From Anopheles merus (lineage: Eukaryota > Arthropoda > Insecta > Diptera > Culicidae): a DNA stretch of 64,000 nt. Of the stretch, positions 52,027 through 64,000 are shown piece after piece. Location: positions 32,505,158 through 32,569,157 of the forward strand of contig NC_054084.1 in NCBI RefSeq assembly GCF_017562075.2, given 5' to 3'. Every line of letters starts with the position of its first letter. Position 1 is the stretch's first letter. Below the pieces are notes generated by a model that saw nothing but the letters and a program-made list of their open reading frames with translations, was not told the origin of the DNA and made no database searches. The position numbers and the translations under genes were made by a program.

Positions 52027-52416
52027 CTAACCAGTGATGGCTACTGATGGGGCGGCAGCTCCTTTGGCCGTCGGTGTTTTGCTTTGGTTTGAGGACGCTC
52101 CCATACGTTTTGGAGTTCCGCCGGCTGTCGGTTGCTTCTGTAGCTGCTCACGCTCCTTCAAGTACTGATGCACGGAGGCAAACTTTTGCTGCCGGGCGAG
52201 CTGCAACGGTGTGTAGCCGTCCTGATTCGCGATCGTACAGTCGGCACCGGCCGCTACCAGCTGCTTCACGATCGGCAGATGGCCGAACATGACGGCGGCA
52301 TGTAAGGCCGTCTCGCCGTTCGCTAGCCGGCCCAGATTGGGGCGGAATTTGAGCAGCTCCTGCACCACCGCACTGTGTCCCTTGTGGGCCGCCTTGAACA
52401 GAGCCGTCGCTCCATC
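52027..52416 (-). CDS. Ankrd29: ANKRD29-like ankyrin-repeat protein, terminal exon
   Basis: The terminal coding exon has 129 codons plus a TAG stop at 52027-52029. It follows an acceptor reading CCAACAG and opens with DGATALFKAAHKGH. Three ankyrin repeats are visible. The first holds the ELLKF motif seen at this point in ANKRD29, the second starts GETALHAAVMFGH and the third DGYTPLQLARQQ. A basic, low-complexity tail of about 40 residues rich in Thr, Lys, Ala and Gln ends SVAITG. The visible part of the protein is 228 residues in six repeats plus tail. The N-terminal repeats and start codon are outside the window. The nearest downstream AATAAA on this strand is at 51657-51662, a candidate poly(A) signal only. 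Confidence 0.9.
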   Translation of the reverse strand, partial: DGATALFKAAHKGHSAVVQELLKFRPNLGRLANGETALHAAVMFGHLPIVKQLVAAGADCTIANQDGYTPLQLARQQKFASVHQYLKEREQLQKQPTAGGTPKRMGASSNQSKTPTAKGAAAPSVAITG

Positions 52417-52487
52417 CTGTTGGACATAGACCACAGGCATTTGAATGAGATGGTGCTTTTCAATGGTGATGGTGTTTGGTTACTTAC
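52417..52487 (-). other. 71-bp intron of the ANKRD29-like gene
   Basis: Begins GTAAGT and ends CAACAG, and is phase 0. Splicing it out joins VDAVRC to DGATAL and keeps the 33-residue ankyrin register. Confidence 0.88.
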
Positions 52488-52685
52488 GCATCGTACAGCA
52501 TCCACCACGGCGCCATTGTGGAGCAGTATCTTGACGACGTGATCGTGGCCCATCTGGGCCGCTATCCAGAGTGGCGTGGCGCCATCATTGCGCGGTGCAT
52601 CCGGGTTCGCACCGGCGGCTAGCAGAAGCTTCAGCACCAAGCTGTGGCCGTTCTGTGCCGCTATGAAGAGGGGTGTCGCTCGGTC
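52488..52685 (-). CDS. Ankrd29: ANKRD29-like ankyrin-repeat protein, internal exon (two repeats)
   Basis: This exon of 198 nt encodes exactly two 33-residue ankyrin repeats (starting DRATPLFIAAQNGH and DGATPLWIAAQMGH). The acceptor follows a good pyrimidine tract ending TTTCCACAG (52686-52694). The donor is GTAAGT (52482-52487). Both boundaries are phase 0, so it joins in frame to the 62.7-kb exon across a 10,031-bp intron and to the terminal exon across 71 bp. The join at residues K|D keeps the repeat register without a missing or duplicated repeat, arguing that no further coding exon lies in the large intron. Ankyrin repeats normally mediate protein-protein binding. The partner is unknown. 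Confidence 0.9.
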
Positions 52686-55600
52686 CTGTGGAAAGGAAGA
52701 GGAAAGGAGTATGATCATGACCTGTAATTATAAAGTTCAGAAGTATTTCTACATGGAAGTATGAGGAATAGCTATTTCTGAAGATGTTGTGGAGGATATT
52801 CTGTTTGTCAGGCAGAAGTAGAGGCATTCGGATTCAACATCGGAATTCGTCCAAGATACATCTTATGAAAGTATATATTTTGATGGTGTAAGTACTGAAC
52901 TCTGTGGAAGATCCAATGTGAGCGATTGTTCAGATAAAACGATATTAAATTTCTCATCGACACCTCTCAGAGTGTCATTATGGAATTATGGATCATGTAA
53001 AGAAGTCGTAACATCATAAGATAGGATATTTTAAGCATCTTGTTGAATTTTGAAATACAGTTACAAATCTGGAGATACAGTTACACTGTTAGGAAAAGTT
53101 GAGAGATATTATCTGAAAGTTTTAACGAGTTTTGGAATTTCAATAGCCCGAAAGATATCATCTGAAAACGAGAAATGATCAAGTGATCGAGGAAGTCGCC
53201 AATAAGGTACATCTTACGGAACTACAAATTTGGATGTCCAAAACATCAACACGAATTATATGCAAAAGTCTATTGTCACTGAACTCGATAGTTCAATCAA
53301 GAATTGAAGAATAGACACCATGTTTTTCTAGAATGTATAAAGATATTCCGATTGCCTGATCTATGAACATTGGAGCTTTCTCTGAAATGGATTTAAAACA
53401 TTCAGCTCTCTTGCTTACTCCTCAGCAGGAAACAGGAGTGATCGCGTAACATGGGAAGCCACCTGTGGGACACTTTTATAGTACCATCACTTTGGATATC
53501 ATAAACATCTTCCGACATTTGGTGGAGCAACTAATGCATGCCCGTCGTCTTGGGAGGGCTAGTTCAGAAGTTGCCAAAGCGTTCGCAAACGTTCGCACCG
53601 GTCGCATTAGCGGCCGAGGTTACGCTCCCACGACTTCTGAAGCAAAAAGGTGATGCCACCCGGACGACCGGTTCCGGGCGCAGGCAATCAGCAAACGAAC
53701 CCCATCTAGCTAGAATCATTAGACGCCGCCACATTGACGGACGCATTTTTGTGGTTATTTATGCACGCGAAACCTAGTGCGGGCGGGCAACCACTCCGGC
53801 TCGGGTGTGACCTGCAACATTCTAGTGGTGAAAATTGCACAAGAAATGGTAATGCAGAGAGAAAAAGACTGCGAGAACTCAACCGCCGAGGGAGTGTTTG
53901 GTAGTAAATCAACCAATTTACAGTTACGGACCTGACCTAAATCCCTTACCAAGAACTTATATAAATTACCCGACCCCGAAACCAAAAAAAAAAAAACAAC
54001 CTCACGCGGACAGCTGATGATGCAGATGCTGCAGGCCATGAGCAGGAAGATGTATGTGCAGGGGTACCGCCGTGGGCTTCGAGCCCGTCTCACAAACCGC
54101 CAGCAGGGCAGGAGCGTGCACACACACACGGAAACCGCACAAGCTGCTTGCGGTGGCTGAATTGTCCAAAATGAGGGGGGCAGAACGGCGTGAACTACTT
54201 CTTCCCGGTTAGTCTCGACACGTCCCAGCTAGCCTCTGAACCGCAAGCAAATTAATCCCGCGGGCGCCAAACACCATCAAAAAAACCTCAGAAAAGAGAT
54301 GGGTTGAACAAAAAAAAAACGATGCACACCTTTTCAGTTCAAAACCTTTTCATAATTCTTGATGATTTTCGCTCGCGCGCAGGACCCACATCATCACGGT
54401 TGGTGCGTTGCCCTGCTGCTGCTGCTGCGCTGCTCGGTTTCTGAGGGACAAATCCCCTTTCCCTCGTCGTTGGCATTGGCATTGGGGAGCATCTTCTGAT
54501 GGGTTTCTACGGCATGCATTTTTTTGCACCATCCCATCCGAGGAGACCCCACCGCCCGGCTGTATCCTTCGCTTGGTTGGTTGCCCTAGCAACCCAAAAC
54601 CCTTCTCGGAAGGAAGCGGGTAATCGGGCCAATTTTTCACTTTACCATCAACTTCCTTTTGGGGGATCGACCTACTTCCAACAGCAGTAAACGGTCACAA
54701 ACACACACACACACACACATGCAACATCTCTAGCTCGTCAGGAATTTTAAGCCGAATCGTGAGTCTGTTGCAGAAGAAGAGACGACCAACTGCAAAAAAA
54801 CTCCCCCCTCTAAGATTACATCTTTCACTCGAACTTTGGTGCTGCTCCTCCGATCGAATAAATCGGTCAAAGGAGTTATGCAACGGGCACGGGAATTTTG
54901 GTTTGCTTTCGGTGTACAAGCTTTTACACAACACTCTTTGGCGGTGGTGGTGCTGCGCCACGGGGCGAGAAGTTGCGCCGGAATTTCGTAAACATCTGCA
55001 TACGCGTCTCGGCAGCGGCACGACGGCATCAGAGAGTGGCAGAGAGTGCAATAAAAAAAGGTCACTTATCGTGCTTACAACCCTACAGAAGGCACGGCAC
55101 ACGGCGGCCGTAGCGAGAATGATAGACATTTATGGATGGGTGGTAAATTGAGCATATGATGCTGATCGCAAACCAGGTGGCGGTGGTTTGGTCGTTAGTG
55201 TTAGCGTGCATGGATGGTTGGGGTAAGTAAGTACTAATTTTAAGCTCCATAAATTTACGACCAGAGCGGCTGGTCATTGGAAGAATGTGTGGCATTTATG
55301 TAGCACTTCTTTTGTGCACACTTCTGTTCTGGATTGTAAAATTTATTGGATTTGAACGTGTAGTTTGTCTGATGTATGGTTCCATGGTGTTACAAGCCGC
55401 ATATTAAAAGAGAAGGAACATAAGGATTTGAATAAGCAACTGATTTAAATACAATAAGATCTCTTCAAAGCGAACTTCCAATAGATGTACAGCTTAGCGA
55501 AAGTAACTTCAATTTCAATGGAGGAAGAACTGGGTAGCAACATAAGGCAAACTTTGAACCCAGAATTTAGAAAAAACCTGAATCCTGGCAGGTTCAAACC

Positions 55601-57784
55601 GTTGTAGTTGGATTACTCATTAGTTGGCACCTCAAATCTCCTAAAATAACAGCAATGTAGCAATGCAGAAATCATGTGGATATCCAGAAGTGCTCTGTAG
55701 CAGAAGCCGAGGATATTCAACTTGGAGATGTTCTCAAAATCTACATTGCATCGAACCACTTGAAAAGACTGCAGATTAGAAATACTTCGCTATACCAATC
55801 CAACCAACATTTTTCGAAAAATGATTCTGTCTACTTCTTGGAGTGTTTTCCAATGTCAAAATATGATTCTGGCAACTTGTTATCGCAAATAAAGCTGTTT
55901 TATATTTTATGTTCAGCTTTTTTGTATTTCACACTATAAAAACATTTCCAAATTGTAGAAAGAGAAGGATAATGGATTTAAAACGATTCATTTTCCAAGA
56001 AATACATCTTCAAATTACAGATTTCTGCACAACAATTGTAAGATTCATTCAGGGTATTGAAGGATCCCAAGCTGTTGCTATCCCCGGAACGAATGACGCA
56101 CCTGAATCACTTAGGCAGCTGTCATTTTATGACACTTTCGCAAGAATTTAACCACTTCCCAGAAAATGATGAATCAAACTTTCGGGAAATAGTTTTGAAA
56201 GGTACCATATGAAACCTTAACAACAAAAGTTAGTCACGTGTGCCTTTTTGTGAAGTGAGAATTAAAATATTGTCCTTCATAGTGTTAGCAGAACTGAACG
56301 CTTCAAAAATCGCAATGATGGAATGTGGAACCAGCAAAAGGGGTTGAAGTAAACTGACACACTCTATGCAAACGAAGACCTTTTTGTATTATTTATTGAT
56401 AGCCCCTTTCCTATTTGAAGCTTTTTTAAAGACTTCTCCCTCAACCGACTTGGACATCATACAGCAAATGGTTACCTAGATACTTTCCTTTCTTTAGCTA
56501 TTCCAATCAATTCCATGACATAAATTATCATCTACACCTGCGTCCATTCATCCACGTGGTAAGGAAACCTGCACTCGCACACACTCACGCGCGCACACAG
56601 GAGCACGTGTATGGCCACCCTACACAATTTCTATTCTGTGGGGAGCCATTTAGATCGCCGGAAAGAAGAAATTGTGTCACTTAGCGAACAAACTGCCGGC
56701 TGAGTGTGGGAAGCCGACGACCACCACCACCACCACCACCAGGTCGCCGGTCACCGGAGTTTTGGCTGCAATATCCTGACGCATTTGCCCCGTTGCCCAA
56801 CTCCCGACCGTTTTTTTTTACGTTCTATTAAGCAAAATTTCCATTAAAATCTAAATTGTCCACATGCATCATTTATCTTCGTTTCATTAGAATTGTATAA
56901 GGTGGTGCAGCATGCCGCCGTGCGGCAGCGACGGCCATCGTCTGCTTGGTCTGCTCCGATGGCAGCGACGTCCCGCTTCCTTTTTTTTTTGCATTTCGGA
57001 TCGGATTGCGTCTCAGAGTCGATCCGAAAGGCCTGGAAATTGGGATGGAATTATTTTATTCCCCGGCCATCGGCGGCAGCAGCCGAGCGGCAGGCCACTG
57101 TGGGATGGATGGCCCGGCAAACTAATTTCAGCTCATCTCTCCTGTCCTTTCTCACTCCCAACTAACTCTCCTCCGGAGCACCACAGCAGCACAAAACCAT
57201 CGGAAATGAAATCCAATCCGATTTTTCCCTCACCTTATACCGCCATTGCGCGCCGTTGCCTAGAACACGGACGTTTTTCGAAAACCGTTCCGAATGCAGA
57301 AGCACCAAACAACTTTAGAGCAGGGAGGGTTGCCCATTTTTCGCTTATGCTGGCCGTCGTTCAAAAGTCATCGTTGATTACAATGTTCACGAGTTTTAAC
57401 AAGGGTGCTGCGAAAGGAACACCGAGCCCGGGCAAGCAAATGATGCCTCCCTGCGGCAAACCTGGCATCACTGGCCAAAACCCAAAAAAACACCCGGCAC
57501 GAAAAGGCAGCAGCGAACTGCTGGCAGTGGTGGTGGTGGTACGCGCGTCTTAATCATGTAATAAACTCATAAACATCGTTGCTAAGAAACGGCTCGCCCG
57601 GTTCTCCCTCGGGGCCCCTGTCGGGTTCGAACAAGAGCGTTTTCGGCAGAGCGGAAAACAGTGGAAACTATCGTAACTCGCTCTAACGACGAGCTGCTGC
57701 CGCCGCCGAAGTGTGTCTGCCCAAGAACTGAATTTTCGATTATGCTCTAACGTCACCGGGAAGGGTGAACGGTTGCGCCTAAGG

Positions 57785-57788
<4 letters not shown>

Positions 57789-57822
<34 letters not shown>
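57789..57822. repeat. (GA)n microsatellite in the ankyrin intron
   Basis: Pure GA tract of about 34 bp. Confidence 0.95.
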
Positions 57823-58965
57823 ATGAAAGAAAACTACAAGGGAGCAAGGTAAACTATTTCACCATTTCGGATTATGGAGGAAATTTTTATGATTTGTGAA
57901 CACAGCCGACATCATCATCGTCGCCCGTCGTTAACGGATTTCGGTGCTCTGGGACTGCCAACTACCCTCCCCCAAAGTACCAGGGCAGTTTTTAATGTCC
58001 AATTGTGCACAGAACCTTACAATCTCGCGATGAATTGGGCACGGAATTCGTTGCGAGCATTTTTATACAACCTTTTGCGAGCTGTCGGTATAAGTGTGTG
58101 TGTGCAGAGATTGATTGGATACGGGCATTGGGACTGGGGAACTGGACTATGGCATACGCACAGGCAATAAATGCATTTTTATGACGATTCAATCAATGCA
58201 TAGCGGGGTACTTTTTTCCTCTATCAAGCTCTTGTTGAGAACGTGACTCATAGAATTGGATTAGTTAAAGCTGGCGAAGGAAGTTTGCATTTGTATGCCT
58301 TGCCCACTGATAGGGAAATATTTAATTTGTTTTATAGACCGTTAAAACTATTATTTACATTACTGGCGGTACTTCGTAGGAAGTCGTTGGAAGGACGATG
58401 GCTCACTGATTGACGTCTTTTACAATGAGTGAGTCTTTTAATGCATCACACTGTGTCTTTTTTATTGAATAATATAGAAAGAGAACTCTAGTTGGTATAC
58501 TTAATAGCTATCCCTTCAAAAGATGTTCTCCATGCGTTGAGACAATTATTGTCAGCGAATTTCTTACTTATTCCATGCCATTCCAAAACAAACTTATAGT
58601 TTTATAATTGCTACACTATTTTTGAATCGTTTAAACACCTAGACATTCATCGAAATAAGTAGGATAAATTCGAAACAATTGACTACCATTAATCTCGTAC
58701 CGCTTTGATTTCTTGAAGAACTACTCCTATATCTTGGTGTTTTCATCTTTGGAGAGCTCCACATTGTCATAAGAATAAAACAAACAATGTACCAATTTGT
58801 AGTGGTACAGATGTGTTCAATGGATATTAGGTGTCAGCAAGGACAATTTCTGAATATTTTAACACATAGCAATTAGAACATGTTTTATCTTCGCAATCCC
58901 CGCCATTTTTGCCATGAAACACATCAAATTTACGAAAAAATACATATTTTTGTGACTGATTCGTT

Positions 58966-59748
58966 GTACCTATAATGATGGTTTGGTTCCTATAGTCGTC
59001 GTATTGTGTGTTCCTATAGTACTGGTAAACAAAGATGCATCAAAAACGGTGTATAATATCAATGAAACTTAGTTTCGAACCTGATTTCGTATGAAGTCAT
59101 AATATTGATTTCTTGCGTAATTTGATCGTAAAAAATGTATAAATTTGATCGATGAAACTATTGACTAAAATACTGCATCACATATGTCGTCAACCCACAC
59201 CCGGAAGAATGTGCTTGATTTGAAGTCAATTTTGGACATTTTTGGTAAATTACCTACATAAAACTGATTGCTGTTGCTTATTTTAGTGAAAACAGTACGG
59301 CATATCAAAAAGTTCCTCGAAAAAAAATTAAAACGACCAGTTTTTATTGATTTTATAACTATAACCACTATAGGAACATTCATGTTTTGTGTACCTGTAA
59401 TGGCACTAAGGTAAAAAAACCACTTAAAAATGCATAAATATGGTCGAAAGGCAATAAATTTTAGTAAAACAATAACATTACATTGTGTGGAAAAACTAGT
59501 GTGTGGTTATGTGGTCATTTAGAACGTTAACAGAAATATGAGTTTTGTGATAAAATCCTAAAGATTTTGGAAAAATGTTGACACATTTGTTGACAAAATA
59601 ATGGATTTTTCGGTCACTAGGTAACGGAATGGCCCCATTTATTTTTTTGACCCTTTGTAAAAGGCTAAATAACATTTCACACTAACGTAAATAACTTAAC
59701 TACTTTTAATTTGTCGTATGGCAAATACCATACCACCATTAAAGGTAC
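58966..59748. mobile_element. Inverted-repeat element (MITE-like) in the ankyrin intron
   Basis: The left terminus GTACCTATAATGATGG (58966-58986 in full) matches the inverted right terminus (59728-59748) with three mismatches in 21 bp. A partial copy GTACCTGTAATGG lies inside at 59391-59403. TTCCTATAGT occurs twice near the left end and inverted at 59367-59376. The interior is AT-rich with no coding potential. Confidence 0.5.
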
Positions 59749-62171
59749 TTTTACCCTAGTACACCTACGATAACTAGCACATATGCAATACATTTGAAAT
59801 CAAAGTTTTGTTTTCATGAGTAAGATAGAGAGTTTGTTTTGGTCGATAAAAGTTCTATTAAATTAATAGAAATGCTAATAGAACTTAACAAAAAATGCAC
59901 TAAGTCGTTATTCCCATGTGCGTTCCAATTCTTGGACAAAATCAACTTGTGCATAAGATCACGTTTTATCATTTAGGTGTTTGGTTTTTCCAGAATTTTG
60001 AACTATTTTTGATAAACAAATATAGTCGATTGTGATACACGTAGAACACGTATTTGCGATTGCGTCAGTCAATAAATCAATAAACATAATTTCTACCAAG
60101 TTTTCCAACCAAAATGCAGGCCATGTCTTTTAAACTTTGAATTAATAACATTGGTTCGAATGTCACATACAAGGTCTTGGAACATCAGAACGATTTAGAA
60201 TAATCAATCATATTGTAAATGATGATCACCAAGTAAAATTGGGTGTATTTTTTCGGCTCAAAGCTGGAATATGCACTCAATAATGGAACTAAAAATATTT
60301 GAATTTTGTTGAGACTTTCCAAGGACTTTTCCAAAGGCAAGATCTAGGACAATATCTAGGATACGGTCTGAGAAGAGCACATTTCCAGATAGACCACAAA
60401 GTGCTCCTAGACATGTGTAGCGTGTATAACGCTGTATTTGAGCCTCTTCTTGTATCCTTTCTGATTAATATGTGAATTCGCAGTTAACTGAAATGTTACC
60501 TTTTACCGAAACGAACCATTCCAGTTCAAATTTTTGCATAGTATAAATTGTAAAAACACAATTAACAACCATTATGACTGCCAAAATAGTCATTATCAGC
60601 TATCCTTACATCAATTATTTCACATATTTCACTCACTCAATGCTAAACCACTTCAAAAAACACCATTCCACCCCCGGGTGGAAGCAAACAAGCGCAACCG
60701 GATGCAAAAAGGGGTACAACAATCTCGCCTGTCTTTCCAAACCAGATTTGCGTACCCATTTCCATCAGTACCCAACGCTGAAAAACTACACAAACCACAC
60801 GATAAGTTTAGAGCCACCGCGTACACCCCATTTATCAAACGGACCATCATCATCATCATCATTTCCCGCTTTCAAACGCACCGAACCGCGCACCGCGCCT
60901 TCGTTACACACCTTTTGCGTAATCCTGCTTGTAATGCTACCGTCCCGCTACTCGAACCCTTCGCAAGACTCGTGACATGTTAATTACACCGACCTTCGCC
61001 CCCACCCGCTCCCAATCGACTTTCTCTCCGGCGAGCTCGGCGTTTAGGTTGCTCAGCCGGATTCTATTTGTGCCGATGATTAATTTATGGATGGCGGAAA
61101 AACTCTAACGTGCACGTGTAGCAGCAGCAGCAGCAGCACAAACTCACGGAGAAAGTGTTTTCAACGCAAGTGGCCACATGCGCCACTTCCCAAGAATCTG
61201 GAATCGCGACCGTGTACACCAACCACGAACCACGCTGCAGCCGCCCCCAAATCATCATCGCGCAAGGAAAAACACGTCGTTTGCAATCTTTGGTTCCTTC
61301 TGCGACTCACTCACAGTAGACTTCAGGAGGCAGCGGGAGCAGAGTGGAGTTACAAATTATGGTAGCATATTTTATTTTGCTTCGCCGGTTTTTTGAATTT
61401 AATCTTCCAGCTCAAACCTTCTCCCTCCCCAAAAGCATCTTGCCGACGGCCGGGTGTGTGTGTGGCTGGCTGCTCCGGAAGCGCTGCTCTTAATCGGAAA
61501 GTTCTGAGCTGATGTCTGCCGTGTTATGGCACCAGTTGCAGTTGGTGGGAAGTGAGGTGAAACGGGCAGTTCGTGGGTAACACCACGACGACGTGCAAAA
61601 GCAATTTTTGCCCATTAGGAGGACTTTAATGAAGTAGAACGTTAATTTTTAATACACTCACGCGTCCAGGACGACAGAGAGAGAGACAGGAGAGGGCGAA
61701 AGAGGGCAAAACTGGCAAAAAGCAGTACACAGAACCACACAGCTGGGAAGGAAGATTGAACGGTTCGATTTGGGATTGGGAGGCCCCTCGCCCAATGTTC
61801 GACATGAACGCGCATCAAAAGCTGATACATAATCTTCGACATCGTTATCAGAACTTTCCCGACATTTCCTTAAGGTTATTTTCCTCGCCCGCTGCGTCGT
61901 TGTCCCGTGCACCAGGGCCGGCTAAAGATGGGGAGAGATGTTCATCAGCAAACCAATACTTAAATGCTCGGTTGCCTTCGGGGAGTGTTTTGGCAAGCAT
62001 AGGGAAGAAAGAGCAAGCTTGAATTCTACCACGGCCCGGCGCTCATCAATTTTCCCATTCGATAGCGACCAGCATTATCTCCCCCACCGCTCGGCTTAAG
62101 ACGTTGAGCATCGGTTTTTATATGATCGGCTGGGCTGTGCGTACTGTTGCTCCTTCGTTCGCGAAAGGAGC

Positions 62172-62240
62172 ATCAAAGAGAGAGATAGAGAGAAAGAAAG
62201 AGAGAGAGAGAGAGATAGAGAGAAAGAAAGAGAGAGAAAA
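62172..62240. repeat. GAGA/GAAAG-rich tract in the ankyrin intron
   Basis: Purine tract in which a segment reading GAGATAGAGAGAAAGAAAG occurs twice, so it is itself partly duplicated. Confidence 0.85.
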
Positions 62241-62716
62241 AAAGCCTCCGAAAAAAGGAGTAAATTAAACACCAATCATGATGCCACCGTCAGTCACGGC
62301 TATGGGAGGGAGTTTGAAGGGAGAATAGCGTCCCGGCGGGAAGCGGAGCGGAAGTTTTGACGAGAAAATCCTTGATTGAATTTACCGTCACCGCCGATGA
62401 CGGGACTGAAGGTGCGGTGGATGGAGAAACATTTTCCCCAACCGATCTTCATTTTCCAAGGCAATATTCAATGAAAGAAGAGGAGAAGGTGGAAAAGAGT
62501 ACGAGGAAGCGTTTTTTTTTTTAAGTGAAAACAACACGCAGACGACCACCACCCCGCCAGATATCCCGAACGCGAGGATGAAAGATATTGCGCGGAAGCC
62601 TTTGCCCGGCCCCTGGCAGACAGTGCCGCCGCACTGCTTGGACTTGGCTCTTTGGCGGAAGTAATCCGAGGTGAAATAATGAAAACTAATTACGGAACGC
62701 GGCGCACAAAACTTAC

Positions 62717-62815
62717 CTTCATGCAGGCGTGCACGCTGGCACCGTGGCTTAGCAGCTCGCTCACCATGGCTTCGTGGCCGCCCTGGCAGGCAACGAACAG
62801 TGGCGTTCCGCCATC
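62717..62815 (-). CDS. Ankrd29: ANKRD29-like ankyrin-repeat protein, internal exon (one repeat)
   Basis: First visible exon of a minus-strand ankyrin gene whose earlier exons lie beyond the right edge. Its 99 nt encode exactly one 33-residue ankyrin repeat, beginning DGGTPLFVACQGGHEAMV and ending HACMK. It starts after AG at 62816-62817 and ends at a consensus donor GTAAGT (62711-62716), phase 0 on both sides. The motif DGGTxLxxAxQxGH is the usual ankyrin helix-turn-helix start. The order and spacing of this and the next repeats match the C-terminal half of vertebrate ANKRD29, a protein of poorly known function. The acceptor is odd because a run of A precedes the AG, with the pyrimidine-rich stretch lying further upstream. 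Confidence 0.85.
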
Positions 62816-63693
62816 CTTTTTTTGTCAGTGCAAAAGCCGGGAAAGAAACGAAAAAATAACAAGGAACAACATTAAACACAACATCGTCACCGTCAGCAGG
62901 ACACATCATTGTAAGAAAAATAGACGGAGGAGAGGGGGACAAATAGAGGTGGGAAAAATGGAAAACATAAATGTGCTCTCCTGCCGTTCACCGGTGCAGT
63001 GTCACCGCTCGAAACAGGTGACCAAACAAGAGTAACGAAGGATTTAATTAAAGTGTTGGAAGGGAACAAAAATCTTTGTGCAAGGAAGGAGGATGAAGAG
63101 GTGCAAAGTGCATTCTTTGCATAATATGTTGAATATTTGGTTTGTTTTTTTTTCTTTTTGCTTCGTTTTTATACGTTTTGCTTCCCTCAATGGCTATTCT
63201 AAAGAGCACCACACGCTGCTGTTAATTTACTTCGACAGTTTTAACAATGGTTTTTCATTTACGTTACATCCTGTTAGGTGCGAGCGTAAGGTTCGTGCAG
63301 AAAGCGCAAGGGATAAAAAAAAGTATTAAAATACCGACAGTTGATTATGCTTAGCAGCCATTAGTCTTGCTTAAGGCAACATAATAATCCACTTCTAGTT
63401 TTTGTTTTCGTTGCATTAAATTGTACTAAAATCAGAGTAAAACAGTGATTTCTTCTTTTCAAACGTCTAATTAGCCCATAAACCTAAATACTCGATTTAA
63501 ACATTCCTTTAATCCAAAATATTACCATTGAATTATCAAGTTTTGTCTCTCAGTTACCAATTTGTGACAATTTTCATTCTTGAATGTTTAAGGATTTTTG
63601 ACAATTATTTTGATTAACGATGCTTCGTGTTAGATAAAAGAACGCATCAGTTCTTATTAGTAAGCATCAATGCTTTCCTATAAAGCACCAGCA
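62816..63693. other. Upstream intron sequence of the ANKRD29-like gene
   Basis: Probably intron, as the exon at 62717-62815 starts in mid-protein. No further ankyrin exon is visible up to the window edge at 64000. Confidence 0.6.
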
Positions 63694-63829
63694 GTTACAG
63701 CTCGAGTGAAGTTGAACGTGAAGTTTTAAGTTTTTCTGCTATATGTCATTCTATATTAATCAGAATATGGCTTACTGAACACCAAAAAAAAAAAGAAAAT
63801 TTAATATTCACTTTCACTCGAGCTGTAAC
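63694..63829. mobile_element. Small MITE, about 135 bp
   Basis: The left end GTTACAGCTCGAGTGAA is repeated in inverted form at the right end (TTCACTCGAGCTGTAAC), with weaker similarity continuing inwards for about 15 bp. The centre is AT-rich. It could fold into a long hairpin. No ORF. Confidence 0.65.
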
Positions 63830-64000
63830 CCGGACTTTTACTCTAAAGACACCTGTTTTTGGCCCTAAGTTAACAATTTTCGACTCTTGTACGGCCAATG
63901 ACAAATTTGCAACGTATTTGAGCAGATTTATGATAACTATAATTTGAATGTTTTGAGGAAAACTAGCCAAAAAATGGTGCCTTGGAGACAAAAATTGAAT

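Larger units (their letters stand above)
52686..62716 (-). other. 10-kb intron of the ANKRD29-like gene
   Basis: Bounded by a GTAAGT donor at the right end and a CCACAG acceptor at the left. It holds AT-rich sequence (52.8-53.4, 55.2-56.5, 58.2-60.5 kb), more GC-rich stretches with CA tracts and short chance ORFs, a (GA)n tract at 57.79 kb, a GAGA/AAAG tract at 62.17 kb, a CAC-repeat near 56.72 kb and an inverted-repeat element at 58.97-59.75 kb. I recognise no coding exon and no nested gene inside it. Confidence 0.8.

Noticed and set aside
52047..52292. Plus-strand ORF over the terminal ankyrin exon
   Set aside because: Antisense shadow of the ankyrin coding sequence.
62388..62942. 184-codon minus-strand ORF over the ankyrin exon
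   Set aside because: Different frame from the ankyrin repeat. The ankyrin frame has the conserved motif and consensus splice sites.

Overview
The window looks like nuclear DNA from an anopheline mosquito. It has widely spaced genes, dense CA/TG and CT/GA microsatellites, three copies of a roughly 200-bp tRNA-derived SINE resembling the Anopheles SINE200 family, a decayed non-LTR retrotransposon, several short inverted-repeat elements, and an insect-type ephrin. I see no bacterial operons, no CRISPR array and no functional rRNA or tRNA genes. The species call rests on recognition, not on a search.

Two protein-coding genes can be supported, both on the minus strand. The first is a complete single-exon ephrin coding region at 17407-19014. 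It has a His/Ser/Thr-rich N-terminal extension, a hydrophobic signal or anchor segment, the receptor-binding domain with its cysteines, a poly-Gln tract, a long low-complexity stalk, and a C-terminal hydrophobic segment followed by a poly-Ser tail. The second is the 3' part of an ankyrin-repeat gene closely resembling vertebrate ANKRD29. Its exons are at 62717-62815, 52488-52685 and 52027-52416, with a 10-kb intron and a 71-bp intron. Its first exons lie beyond the right edge. The two genes are about 33 kb apart and nothing in the sequence links their functions.

Layout: 1-17 kb is non-coding, microsatellite-rich sequence downstream of ephrin. 17.4-19.0 kb is ephrin. 19-28 kb is 5' flank and intergenic, with a tRNA-like SINE at 25.6 kb. 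28.2-30.1 kb is a TE cluster holding a broken LINE, a SINE200-like copy and another tRNA-like SINE. 32.4-33.1 kb is an inverted-repeat element. 37.6-38.7 kb is a 1-kb array of a 7-bp unit (TATAAAG)n. 41.4-42.4 kb is a 1-kb DNA-transposon-like element. 46.4 and 48.9 kb hold two more SINE200-like copies, and 49.7 kb a further SINE. 52.0-62.8 kb is the ankyrin gene with an inverted-repeat element (59.0-59.7 kb) in its large intron. A small MITE sits at 63.7 kb.

The most distinctive signals are the homogeneous (TATAAAG)n array, several unrelated tRNA-derived SINEs sharing a GAAGAAG-type 3' tail, four elements with inverted termini that I cannot name, and the unusual ends of the ephrin.
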